7,552 bases of DNA from the NCBI GenBank assembly GCA_050262615.1, contig JBLNEL010000561.1:1-7552 (forward strand). Direction: 5' to 3'. Below the pieces are notes generated by a model. That model did no database searches, was not told the DNA's origin, and saw only the letters and a program-made list of their open reading frames with translations. Shown here piece after piece: positions 1-4,514 of this stretch (position 1 is the stretch's first letter; every line of letters starts with the position of its first letter). The stretch is from JAUZPB01 sp050262615 (GTDB lineage: Bacteria; Bacteroidota; Ignavibacteria; Ignavibacteriales; SURF-24). Position numbers and translations under genes: made by a program.

Positions 1-218
1 TCTTCAAATACCTTAATAAACGGATGGCCGAACCTGGCTGTGACGTTCCAGTCAATATTTCTTATATCGTCGCCGAACTGATATTCCCTTACCTCAGAGA
101 ACTCCATTCCGCGTCCTTTAAATACCGAATGGTACTCACCGGAAAAGACCTGGTTAACCACGCCCTTGGTCCTGATCTCTATCTGTCTAACCTGTTTTAA
201 TAATTCTTTTGTCAGCAT
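1..218 (-). CDS. DUF58 domain-containing protein, N-terminal part (cut by window edge)
   Basis: Reading the minus strand from the ATG at 218-216 gives 72 complete codons with no stop before the window edge, so the C-terminal part is missing. The translation starts MLTKELLKQVRQIEIRTKG and contains FSGEYHSVFKGRGMEFSEVR, then EYQFGDDIRNIDWNVTAR and PFIKVFEE. This is the conserved N-terminal block of DUF58 proteins, which normally run to about 290-300 residues and carry a von Willebrand A-like fold further on. DUF58 proteins typically sit next to a MoxR ATPase and are thought to be its partner or substrate adaptor; the cellular role is poorly defined. The gene lies 68 bases downstream of the MoxR stop codon on the same strand, which suggests one transcript. 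The only Shine-Dalgarno-like AGGA is 12 bases before the ATG, farther than usual, with heptamer repeats filling the gap. Confidence 0.9.
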   Translation of the reverse strand, partial: MLTKELLKQVRQIEIRTKGVVNQVFSGEYHSVFKGRGMEFSEVREYQFGDDIRNIDWNVTARFGHPFIKVFE

Positions 219-219
219 T

Positions 220-287
220 TAATTCTTAATTCCTGCCAGCCGGCATTACTCATAATTCTTAATTCTTAATTCATAATTCATAATTCT
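220..287. repeat. Heptanucleotide repeats, TAATTC(T/A/C), two plus five copies
   Basis: On the plus strand, five tandem 7-base units occupy 253-287 (two TAATTCT, two TAATTCA, one TAATTCT). Two more units occupy 220-233 (TAATTCT, TAATTCC). The 19 bases between them hold a GC-rich mini-inverted repeat, TGCC-AGCC-GGCA (234-245). The array fills almost the whole gap between the moxR and DUF58 genes and touches the moxR stop codon at 287-289. Short tandem heptamers of this kind expand and contract by replication slippage. Confidence 0.9.
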
Positions 288-1303
288 TATGGTACTTCTA
301 TCTTATTCAGTATCTCCTGAATTACATATTCAGTTGTTATTTCCTCTGCCTCGGCTTCATACGTAACAGCTATTCTATGTCTTAGGACATCCATGCAAAT
401 TGCTCTTACGTCTTCAGGAATCACATAGCCTCTTCTTTTAATAAAAGCCATTGCTCTGGCGCCCAAAGCAAGATTAATAGTAGCTCTTGGCGAAGCCCCG
501 TAGCTTATCAGGTCAGCCAGATTAGCAAGCCCGTATTCCTTTGGATTTCTTGTAGCAAATACAATATCAAGAATATAGCGGTCTATTTTTTCGTCAACAT
601 AAATTTCCTGAACGAGGTTTCTGGCCTTTAATATATCCTCAGGAGTAATTACGGGCTGGATTTTTCCATCGTTATGGTTTTCCAGGTTCTGATGCATTAT
701 TTTCAGTTCTTCTTCTCTTGAGGGGTAAGTTATCTTTACTTTCAGCATGAACCTGTCGACCTGAGCTTCAGGAAGCGGATATGTACCTTCCTGCTCGATC
801 GGGTTCTGTGTTGCAAGTACAAGGAACGGTTCCTGAAGCTTAAAGGTTTCCTCGCTAATAGTTATTTGCCTTTCCTGCATTGCCTCCAGCAAAGCACTCT
901 GAACCTTGGCAGGGGCACGATTTATTTCATCGGCAAGTATGAAATTTGCAAAAATTGGTCCTTTTTTAATGAAAAAGTTGCCGTCTTTCTGATTATATAT
1001 CATTGTACCGATAAGATCAGCCGGAAGAAGATCAGGAGTAAATTGTATCCTCTGGAATTTTGCCTTCATTGCAGAGGCAAGAGATTTTATAGCCAGAGTT
1101 TTTGCAAGTCCGGGAACGCCTTCTAATAAAATATGGCCGTTTCCAAGCAGGCCGACTACCAGACGTTCTACCATCTGTTTTTGTCCAACAATAACCTTCC
1201 CGATCTCATTGAACAATAGATCAATAAAGGCGCTTTCGTTCTTTATTCTTTCATTTAATTGTGTAATATCCAAGGCTTTACCCTCATTTTTATTAAAAAT
1301 CAT
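287..1303 (-). CDS. MoxR-family AAA+ ATPase
   Basis: This 338-residue protein is a typical full-length MoxR ATPase. Visible motifs are Walker A GVPGLAKT (residues 62-69), Walker B FILADE (121-126, D125/E126), sensor 1 ATQNP (164-168), a likely arginine finger in EAQVDRFMLK (R184) and sensor 2 GASPR (269-273), followed by the small helical lid domain. The INRAP and LLEAMQERQ segments after Walker B are characteristic of the family. MoxR ATPases are cytoplasmic, probably hexameric chaperone-like enzymes that work with von Willebrand A or DUF58 partners to assemble or activate other complexes, often in envelope-stress or aerotolerance loci. The neighbouring DUF58 gene fits this role. The chosen ATG is preceded by an A-rich stretch without a Shine-Dalgarno sequence. 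The next methionine (M44) would remove the N-terminal helix before the P-loop, so the first ATG is preferred. The actual client is unknown. Confidence 0.95.
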   Translation of the reverse strand: MIFNKNEGKALDITQLNERIKNESAFIDLLFNEIGKVIVGQKQMVERLVVGLLGNGHILLEGVPGLAKTLAIKSLASAMKAKFQRIQFTPDLLPADLIGTMIYNQKDGNFFIKKGPIFANFILADEINRAPAKVQSALLEAMQERQITISEETFKLQEPFLVLATQNPIEQEGTYPLPEAQVDRFMLKVKITYPSREEELKIMHQNLENHNDGKIQPVITPEDILKARNLVQEIYVDEKIDRYILDIVFATRNPKEYGLANLADLISYGASPRATINLALGARAMAFIKRRGYVIPEDVRAICMDVLRHRIAVTYEAEAEEITTEYVIQEILNKIEVP

Positions 1304-1394
1304 TTTTTTTACAATTTGTAAGCTGATTAGGTTTCAGTCCGGAACCTTAAAAAATGCATTTTTTGCCTGAAGGCACTATTTTTTCAGATCTGAA
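1304..1394. promoter_or_regulatory. 91-bp gap before moxR with three small inverted repeats
   Basis: The gap between the methyltransferase stop and the moxR start holds TTACAA-T-TTGTAA (1309-1321), five bases upstream of the moxR ATG; a 16-bp perfect palindrome A6-TGCA-T6 (1349-1364); and TGCC-TGAA-GGCA (1365-1376). In the minus direction the small GC hairpin precedes the A6TGCAT6 palindrome, so this could be a weak terminator for the methyltransferase gene. The first repeat could be an operator for moxR. No clear -35/-10 pair was found. Functional assignment is inference. Confidence 0.3.
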
Positions 1395-2576
1395 TTATCT
1401 CTTATTTACCTTCAGCACTGCAAATTTCAGGTATACCGTTTCCTCCATTGCCGGAAGCTGAGGATGATCCAGCGAAGCGTTATTAAAATGCACCAGCTGA
1501 ACAGACTTACCTGACTTTGAGGCAGCAGTTTTTATCATCTCAATAAATTCATCTTTATGCAGATGGTGAGAGCATGATGAAGTAACCAGATAACCGCCAT
1601 CTTCATTAACTAAATTCAGAGCCAGCCGGTTCAGTCTTTCATATCCTTTTTTGGCCACAGGAAGACTTTTCTTGTTTTTTGCAAAAGCCGGAGGATCGAT
1701 CATTACAACGTCAAATCTCTTTTTTTCATTTATTGCTTTTTCAAAATAATCGAACACATCAGACGTGATAAACTCAGCATCAGCGCTGAAACCATTGATC
1801 CGCATATTCTCTTTAACATTTTCAATTTCCGAAGAGGAACTGTCTAAAAAACTGACACCAGAGGCACCTGCAAAGGCTGCATGTAGGCCGAATCCGCCTG
1901 AATTGCAGAAGGCATCTATTACCCTTTTCCCTTTCGATATTCTTTCTATAAAGGCGCGGTTATCGCACTGATCAAAATAAAATCCGGTTTTATGTCCCTT
2001 TTCAAAATCAATTTTATATTTTACCACACCATCATCAATAATTTCTGAGATCACCTGTCCTGAATATACCGTATCTTCGGTGGGGAGTCCTTCTAGCTTT
2101 CTGAAGAAATCCTCATTTTTGCTGAATATATTCTCTGCGCCGGCTTCCTCTTTTAATGCCTGGATAATAAGGTCAATATTTTTCTGCATACCATATGAAT
2201 ATACCTGAAGAACACAAGTGCTATTGTACTTGTCAACTATCAGCCCGGGCAGAAAATCGCTTTCGCTGAAAATAAGCCTGAATGAACTTCTGTTTGGATA
2301 TAGCTCTTTTCTTAAGCTGTATGCGCTTCGTATCCTTTCAGAAAAAAGACTTTTAAGGTCGTCTATCCTCCCATGGCTTAAAAGCCTGAATGATATAAGT
2401 GAGTTGCGGTTATAAAAACCGGTACCTAAAATGTTATCTCTCCAGTCGAATATTTCAACCAAATCGCCGTTTTGGGCTTCACCTTCGCTTCTGTAGATCT
2501 CATTGCTGAAAACCCAGAGGTGCCCGTTTCGTAATCTGAATTCTTCGTTTTTCTTTAATATTAGTTTTGGAAGCAT
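1395..2576 (-). CDS. rlmI: Class I SAM-dependent rRNA methyltransferase, RlmI-like (PUA + methyltransferase)
   Basis: The 393-residue protein matches the length and layout of the RlmI family (E. coli RlmI is 396 residues and makes m5C1962 in 23S rRNA). Residues 1 to about 75 form a PUA-type RNA-binding domain (GHLWVFSNEI at 18-27, GTGFYNRNSLISFRLL at 51-66). A middle domain follows, then the conserved GHKTGFYFDQ (194-203). The Rossmann methyltransferase core has the SAM-binding motif DAFCNSGGFG (221-230), D245 at the end of the second strand as the likely ribose contact, DPPAF (294-298) and SSCSHHL (333-339). C335 is positioned like the catalytic cysteine of family m5C enzymes. No frameshift or truncation is seen. 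The exact target base cannot be proved from sequence, because COG1092 also contains other 23S methyltransferases. The start codon sits in an AT-rich leader without a Shine-Dalgarno sequence, but the PUA domain begins directly after it. Confidence 0.9.
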   Translation of the reverse strand: MLPKLILKKNEEFRLRNGHLWVFSNEIYRSEGEAQNGDLVEIFDWRDNILGTGFYNRNSLISFRLLSHGRIDDLKSLFSERIRSAYSLRKELYPNRSSFRLIFSESDFLPGLIVDKYNSTCVLQVYSYGMQKNIDLIIQALKEEAGAENIFSKNEDFFRKLEGLPTEDTVYSGQVISEIIDDGVVKYKIDFEKGHKTGFYFDQCDNRAFIERISKGKRVIDAFCNSGGFGLHAAFAGASGVSFLDSSSSEIENVKENMRINGFSADAEFITSDVFDYFEKAINEKKRFDVVMIDPPAFAKNKKSLPVAKKGYERLNRLALNLVNEDGGYLVTSSCSHHLHKDEFIEMIKTAASKSGKSVQLVHFNNASLDHPQLPAMEETVYLKFAVLKVNKR

Positions 2577-2588
2577 ATATTTTTTCGC

Positions 2589-2623
2589 AGTTTATTTTAT
2601 AAAACAAACTTAAAGATAACCAA
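2589..2623 (-). promoter_or_regulatory. Possible promoter of the rRNA methyltransferase, overlapped by a 22-bp palindrome
   Basis: On the minus strand, TTGGTT (2623-2618) and TATAAA (2601-2596) lie 16 bases apart, putting a start site near 2589, about 13 bases before the ATG. Bases 2589-2610 form a palindrome with arms AGTTTATTTTA and TAAAACAAACT that has a single mismatched pair, covering the -10 region. A symmetric site over a -10 element is the usual position for a repressor operator. The -35 match is weak. An alternative perfect TATAAT lies at 2641-2636 without a good -35. Confidence 0.3.
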
Positions 2624-2658
2624 AATCTATTTAAGATTATAAGTAAAAAAGCGTTAGG

Positions 2659-2676
2659 ATGGGATAAATGGGATAA
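2659..2676. repeat. 9-bp tandem duplication ATGGGATAA
   Basis: Two directly adjacent copies of ATGGGATAA occupy 2659-2667 and 2668-2676 in the gap between the DUF302 and methyltransferase genes. They sit inside a larger, weak inverted pairing: AGCGT at 2650-2654 and ACGCT at 2696-2700. On the minus strand the second arm is followed by six Ts, so the segment could form a long-loop terminator. No gene is seen here. Confidence 0.5.
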
Positions 2677-2737
2677 GCTTCAGGGGTAAGAATTGACGCT
2701 GTAAATTAAATTGATTCAATAACTTAGAGCAGATATC

Positions 2738-2770
2738 TCCGCCCCGGAAAATCCGCTTTTCCGGGGCGGA
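2738..2770 (-). terminator. Perfect 14-bp GC-rich hairpin after the DUF302 gene
   Basis: The arms TCCGCCCCGGAAAA (2738-2751) and TTTTCCGGGGCGGA (2757-2770) pair without mismatch around a 5-base loop. The hairpin begins 22 bases after the DUF302 stop codon, a usual terminator position. No T-run follows the full stem on either strand. In the minus-strand RNA, however, the loop GCGGA can also pair with the first TCCGC of the 5' arm, making a shorter hairpin followed by TTTT. Either a terminator/processing barrier or a copy of a REP-like palindromic repeat is possible. Confidence 0.5.
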
Positions 2771-2792
2771 AGGATAACACTGACTTTTATAA

Positions 2793-3179
2793 CTAAACGT
2801 TTTCCATTACACGTGTAATTTTTTCTGCCACCTGACCTGCTATCGATTCAAGCTCAGGATTTTTTACTGTCTGCATTGAAACCATTGGATTTATGGCTGA
2901 CACTTCAACTTTTCCGTCGTCTGTTTCCTGCACTATAAAATTACAGGGAAGCATTGTGCCGATCTTGTTTTCTGCCTGAAGAGCTTTATAAGCAAATGGA
3001 GGATTGCAGGCTCCAAGTATCCTGTATTTCCTGAAATCAACATCCAGTTTTTTCTTCAGTGTCTCTTTGACATCAATTTCAGTCAATATGCCGAATCCCT
3101 CTTTTTTAAGTTCTTCTGTTACTTTTACAATAGCATCATCAAAAGACAGATCAACTTTCTTTGTGTTGTAGTAATTCAT
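2793..3179 (-). CDS. DUF302 domain-containing protein
   Basis: This small soluble protein of 128 residues is a complete single-domain DUF302 (PF03625, TTHA1732-like) protein. The family signature is visible as YRILGACNPPFAYKAL (52-67) and IGTMLPCNFIVQE (73-85), with the two conserved cysteines C58 and C79. The N-terminal half, with its FDDAIVKVTEELKKEGFGIL segment (13-32), gives the usual alpha/beta start of the fold. There is no signal peptide or membrane segment. The biochemical function of the family is unsettled; the conserved cysteines have prompted suggestions of redox or ligand binding. The start is well supported: GGAGG (3189-3185 on the minus strand) lies five bases before the ATG, the best Shine-Dalgarno site in the window. 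The gene is 133 bases from the upstream reductase and 216 bases from the next gene, with a hairpin after it, so it is probably transcribed on its own. Confidence 0.9.
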   Translation of the reverse strand: MNYYNTKKVDLSFDDAIVKVTEELKKEGFGILTEIDVKETLKKKLDVDFRKYRILGACNPPFAYKALQAENKIGTMLPCNFIVQETDDGKVEVSAINPMVSMQTVKNPELESIAGQVAEKITRVMENV

Positions 3180-3184
3180 CCGGT

Positions 3185-3235
3185 CCTCCGTTTAATAGTT
3201 TTAAGTATTTATATATTCATCTGATGCAGATTATA
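3185..3235 (-). promoter_or_regulatory. Possible promoter -10 and strong ribosome binding site for the DUF302 gene
   Basis: On the minus strand a perfect TATAAT lies at 3235-3230, giving a start near 3223 and a leader of about 44 bases ending in GGAGG (3189-3185) five bases before the ATG. No recognisable -35 hexamer sits 16-18 bases upstream; that place is taken by a GC-rich CCCGGG-containing motif (3250-3270), which might be an activator site or a repeat remnant. The ribosome binding site is clear; the promoter is tentative. Confidence 0.4.
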
Positions 3236-3312
3236 CTAAGAAGGATCCAGCCCCGGGAAAGCCGCTTGGAACTTATTGTATAAAATTTAACACTTACAAT
3301 TTAATTTTTTAT

Positions 3313-4185
3313 TCAGACTGAATCGTTTTCGCGGAATATGCCCGTAAACATAACTGAATAATCCTTATCGGCTGAACCTGATTTAATTACTCTTTTCATT
3401 ACTTTCCTTACAGATTCAAGAACCATTGTCTCGATTCCGAGAGATTCTGCCTCTTCCATTACAAGGTTAATATCCTTAAGCAGATGCTTTGCCGGAAAGT
3501 TTACTTTTGAAAAATCATTATTTATCATGTTACTTAATTTCACATCAAAGGTCTTTGCATAAAGAGCACTGTTCCTCAGAATTGACATGAACTGCTCGAC
3601 ATCTATACCTTCCTTCATTATTAAGCTCAGACTTAAAGAAAACGAAGCCGTTAAGGATGCTATCATCTGATTTAATGCCAGTTTTACTGCAGCAGCTTTG
3701 CCCGCTTCACCAATATAAAGCGGTTCCGGGCCAAATGCTGAAAGCAGGGGTTTCATCCTTTCATAATCTTCCCTTGAGCCGCCTGCCATTACAATCAGTT
3801 TGGATTCCCTGACCTGCATAATGCTGCCTAAAACAGGCGCCTCTAAATAATGCCCGCCGAGCTCTTCAACGCGCGACTTAATTTCCCTGCTCTCTTTTGG
3901 TGAAATTGTACTCATCTGGATTATTGTCTGTCCGGTAAACCTCTGAACCTCGTTTTTTCTGAAAAGCGAATCCCTTACAGCTTTTGCGTCTGTAAGCATA
4001 AGAATTACAACTTCCGCAAGCTGCACAGCTTCAAAAGAAGTTACAGCTACCTTTGCACCCTTTTCTTTTAGTGGGACTGTCTTTTCAAGTGTTCTGTTAT
4101 AAACATATAGCTCATGGCCGCTCTCAAGAAGCTTTTCAGCCATCGGAGTGCCCATAAGCCCTGTACCAATTAATGAAACTTTCAT
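3313..4185 (-). CDS. NAD(P)-dependent oxidoreductase, 3-hydroxyisobutyrate dehydrogenase / GLYR family
   Basis: This 290-residue protein is a full-length beta-hydroxyacid dehydrogenase. The N-terminal Rossmann fold opens with LIGTGLMGTPMA (5-16). YNRT (29-32) after the second strand favours NADPH over NADH, as in glyoxylate/succinic semialdehyde reductases. The substrate loop is EAPVLGS (115-121) instead of the DAPVSGG of true 3-hydroxyisobutyrate dehydrogenases. The C-terminal helical domain carries the catalytic lysine K168 and N172 in GKAAAVKLALNQ (162-173), and FPAKHLLKDINL (230-241) and DKDYS (273-277) are family-conserved. The likely reaction is reversible reduction of a small aldehyde or keto acid such as glyoxylate or succinic semialdehyde, but the substrate is not determinable here. 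It is cytosolic. A weak AGGGA lies upstream of the ATG. The neighbours give no pathway clue. Confidence 0.9.
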   Translation of the reverse strand: MKVSLIGTGLMGTPMAEKLLESGHELYVYNRTLEKTVPLKEKGAKVAVTSFEAVQLAEVVILMLTDAKAVRDSLFRKNEVQRFTGQTIIQMSTISPKESREIKSRVEELGGHYLEAPVLGSIMQVRESKLIVMAGGSREDYERMKPLLSAFGPEPLYIGEAGKAAAVKLALNQMIASLTASFSLSLSLIMKEGIDVEQFMSILRNSALYAKTFDVKLSNMINNDFSKVNFPAKHLLKDINLVMEEAESLGIETMVLESVRKVMKRVIKSGSADKDYSVMFTGIFRENDSV

Positions 4186-4237
4186 TTTTTCTTTCCCTTT
4201 TATTTAAAAGATTGTTTCCATACAAATTTCTCATTGC

Positions 4238-4331
4238 TTTTTTAACTGCAGTCCTGTTTATAAACTGCAGTCTTTTTTTAACTGCTCCTTTTTTAACTGC
4301 TCCTTTTTTCTGCTCTTTTTTAACTGCAGCC
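4238..4331. repeat. Degenerate ~15-bp tandem array, unit TTTTTTAACTGC(TCC/AGTC)
   Basis: About six copies can be aligned on the plus strand, starting at 4238, 4255, 4273, 4289, 4304 and 4316. The cleanest copy is TTTTTTAACTGCTCC at 4289-4303. The fifth copy lacks AA, and the outer copies end in ACTGCAG(T/C) instead of ACTGCTCC. On the minus strand the core repeats as GGAGCAGTTAAAAAA, so the predicted mRNA leader of the reductase gene contains repeated GGAG sequences. The variation in unit length (12-18 bases) is typical of slippage at homopolymer runs. Confidence 0.85.
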
Positions 4332-4351
4332 TTATCTGCATTGCATAAAAA

Positions 4352-4380
4352 AGTATACCAAAAATAAGCAGAATGGTCAA
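4352..4380 (-). promoter_or_regulatory. Sigma70-type promoter for the reductase gene
   Basis: On the minus strand the -35 element TTGACC (4380-4375, 5 of 6 to consensus) and the -10 element TATACT (4357-4352, 5 of 6) are separated by exactly 17 bases. The predicted start is near 4345, giving a leader of about 160 bases to the ATG at 4185. The tandem array lies wholly inside this leader. This is the best promoter match in the window. Confidence 0.6.
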
Positions 4381-4415
4381 CAAGCGGCCATTTAAGAGCA
4401 CTTAGGAAGAACAAT

Positions 4416-4469
4416 CCCGGTCAAATATTCTTCAAAATTGGCATTCTCCTTGATATAGGCCGGGTTTTT
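4416..4469 (+). terminator. Terminator- or attenuator-like hairpin in front of leuS
   Basis: CCCGGTC (4416-4422) pairs with GGCCGGG (4458-4464) as a 7-bp stem with one G-T wobble and a 35-base loop, followed directly by TTTTT (4465-4469). It points towards leuS. No plus-strand gene lies upstream in the window, so it would end a short transcript started in the intergenic region or act as an attenuator. The long loop lowers confidence. Confidence 0.35.
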
Positions 4470-4476
4470 CAATAAT
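4450..4476 (+). promoter_or_regulatory. Weak candidate promoter for leuS-serS
   Basis: TTGATA (4450-4455) and AATAAT (4471-4476) each match 5 of 6 consensus positions, but the spacer is only 15 bases. A start near 4483 would give a leader of about 32 bases. The site overlaps the right arm of the terminator-like hairpin. It is the best plus-strand candidate seen but is not strong. Confidence 0.2.
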
Positions 4477-4514
4477 TTTAAGGTTAATTTTTCACAAAAT
4501 AATTTAGTAAAGCT

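Larger units (their letters stand above)
4186..4514. other. 329-bp divergent intergenic region between the reductase gene and leuS
   Basis: This is the only stretch over 300 bases without a gene. From left to right it holds a short AT-rich leader (4186-4237), a degenerate tandem array (4238-4331), a good sigma70-type promoter pointing left (4352-4380), a terminator-like hairpin pointing right (4416-4469), and an AT-rich stretch up to the leuS start. No T-box consensus, tRNA or known riboswitch core was recognised. ORFs across the array on either strand are low-complexity and are not called as genes. Confidence 0.7.

Noticed and set aside
220..287. CRISPR array
   Set aside because: The units are only 7 bases long and mostly without spacers; this is a microsatellite-type tandem repeat.
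866..1126. 86-residue plus-strand ORF opposite the MoxR gene
   Set aside because: It lies fully antisense to a well-conserved gene and shows no recognisable domain. The ORFs opposite the methyltransferase (1765-1971, 2218-2415), those within or opposite leuS (4692-4922, 4885-5082, 5105-5326, 5458-5661) and the one opposite serS (7247-7471) were rejected for the same reason.
2620..2691. Short plus-strand frame reading WDKWDK over the 9-bp duplication
   Set aside because: It has no start codon, is closed upstream by a stop, and the repeat is explained by simple tandem duplication.
3297..3312. Terminator directly after the reductase stop
   Set aside because: Only AT-rich sequence and a weak ATTGTA/TACAAT pairing (14-base loop, no T-tract) are seen, too weak to call.
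4173..4367. 64-residue plus-strand ORF, hydrophobic with FLTAP repeats, resembling a small membrane peptide
   Set aside because: It is the antisense reading of the same T-rich array; the hydrophobicity comes from the T runs, and it overlaps the reductase start.
4373..4405. 10-codon plus-strand ORF upstream of leuS as an attenuation leader peptide
   Set aside because: It contains no leucine or serine codon run and has no ribosome binding site.
4136..4414. 92-residue minus-strand ORF across the tandem array, lysine-rich with AVKKG repeats
   Set aside because: It is built from the repeat, overlaps the start of the reductase in another frame by 50 bases, starts upstream of the predicted promoter and has no ribosome binding site or family resemblance.
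4331..4514. T-box riboswitch before leuS
   Set aside because: No T-box antiterminator consensus or specifier-loop layout could be found, and the organism does not look like a Firmicute.
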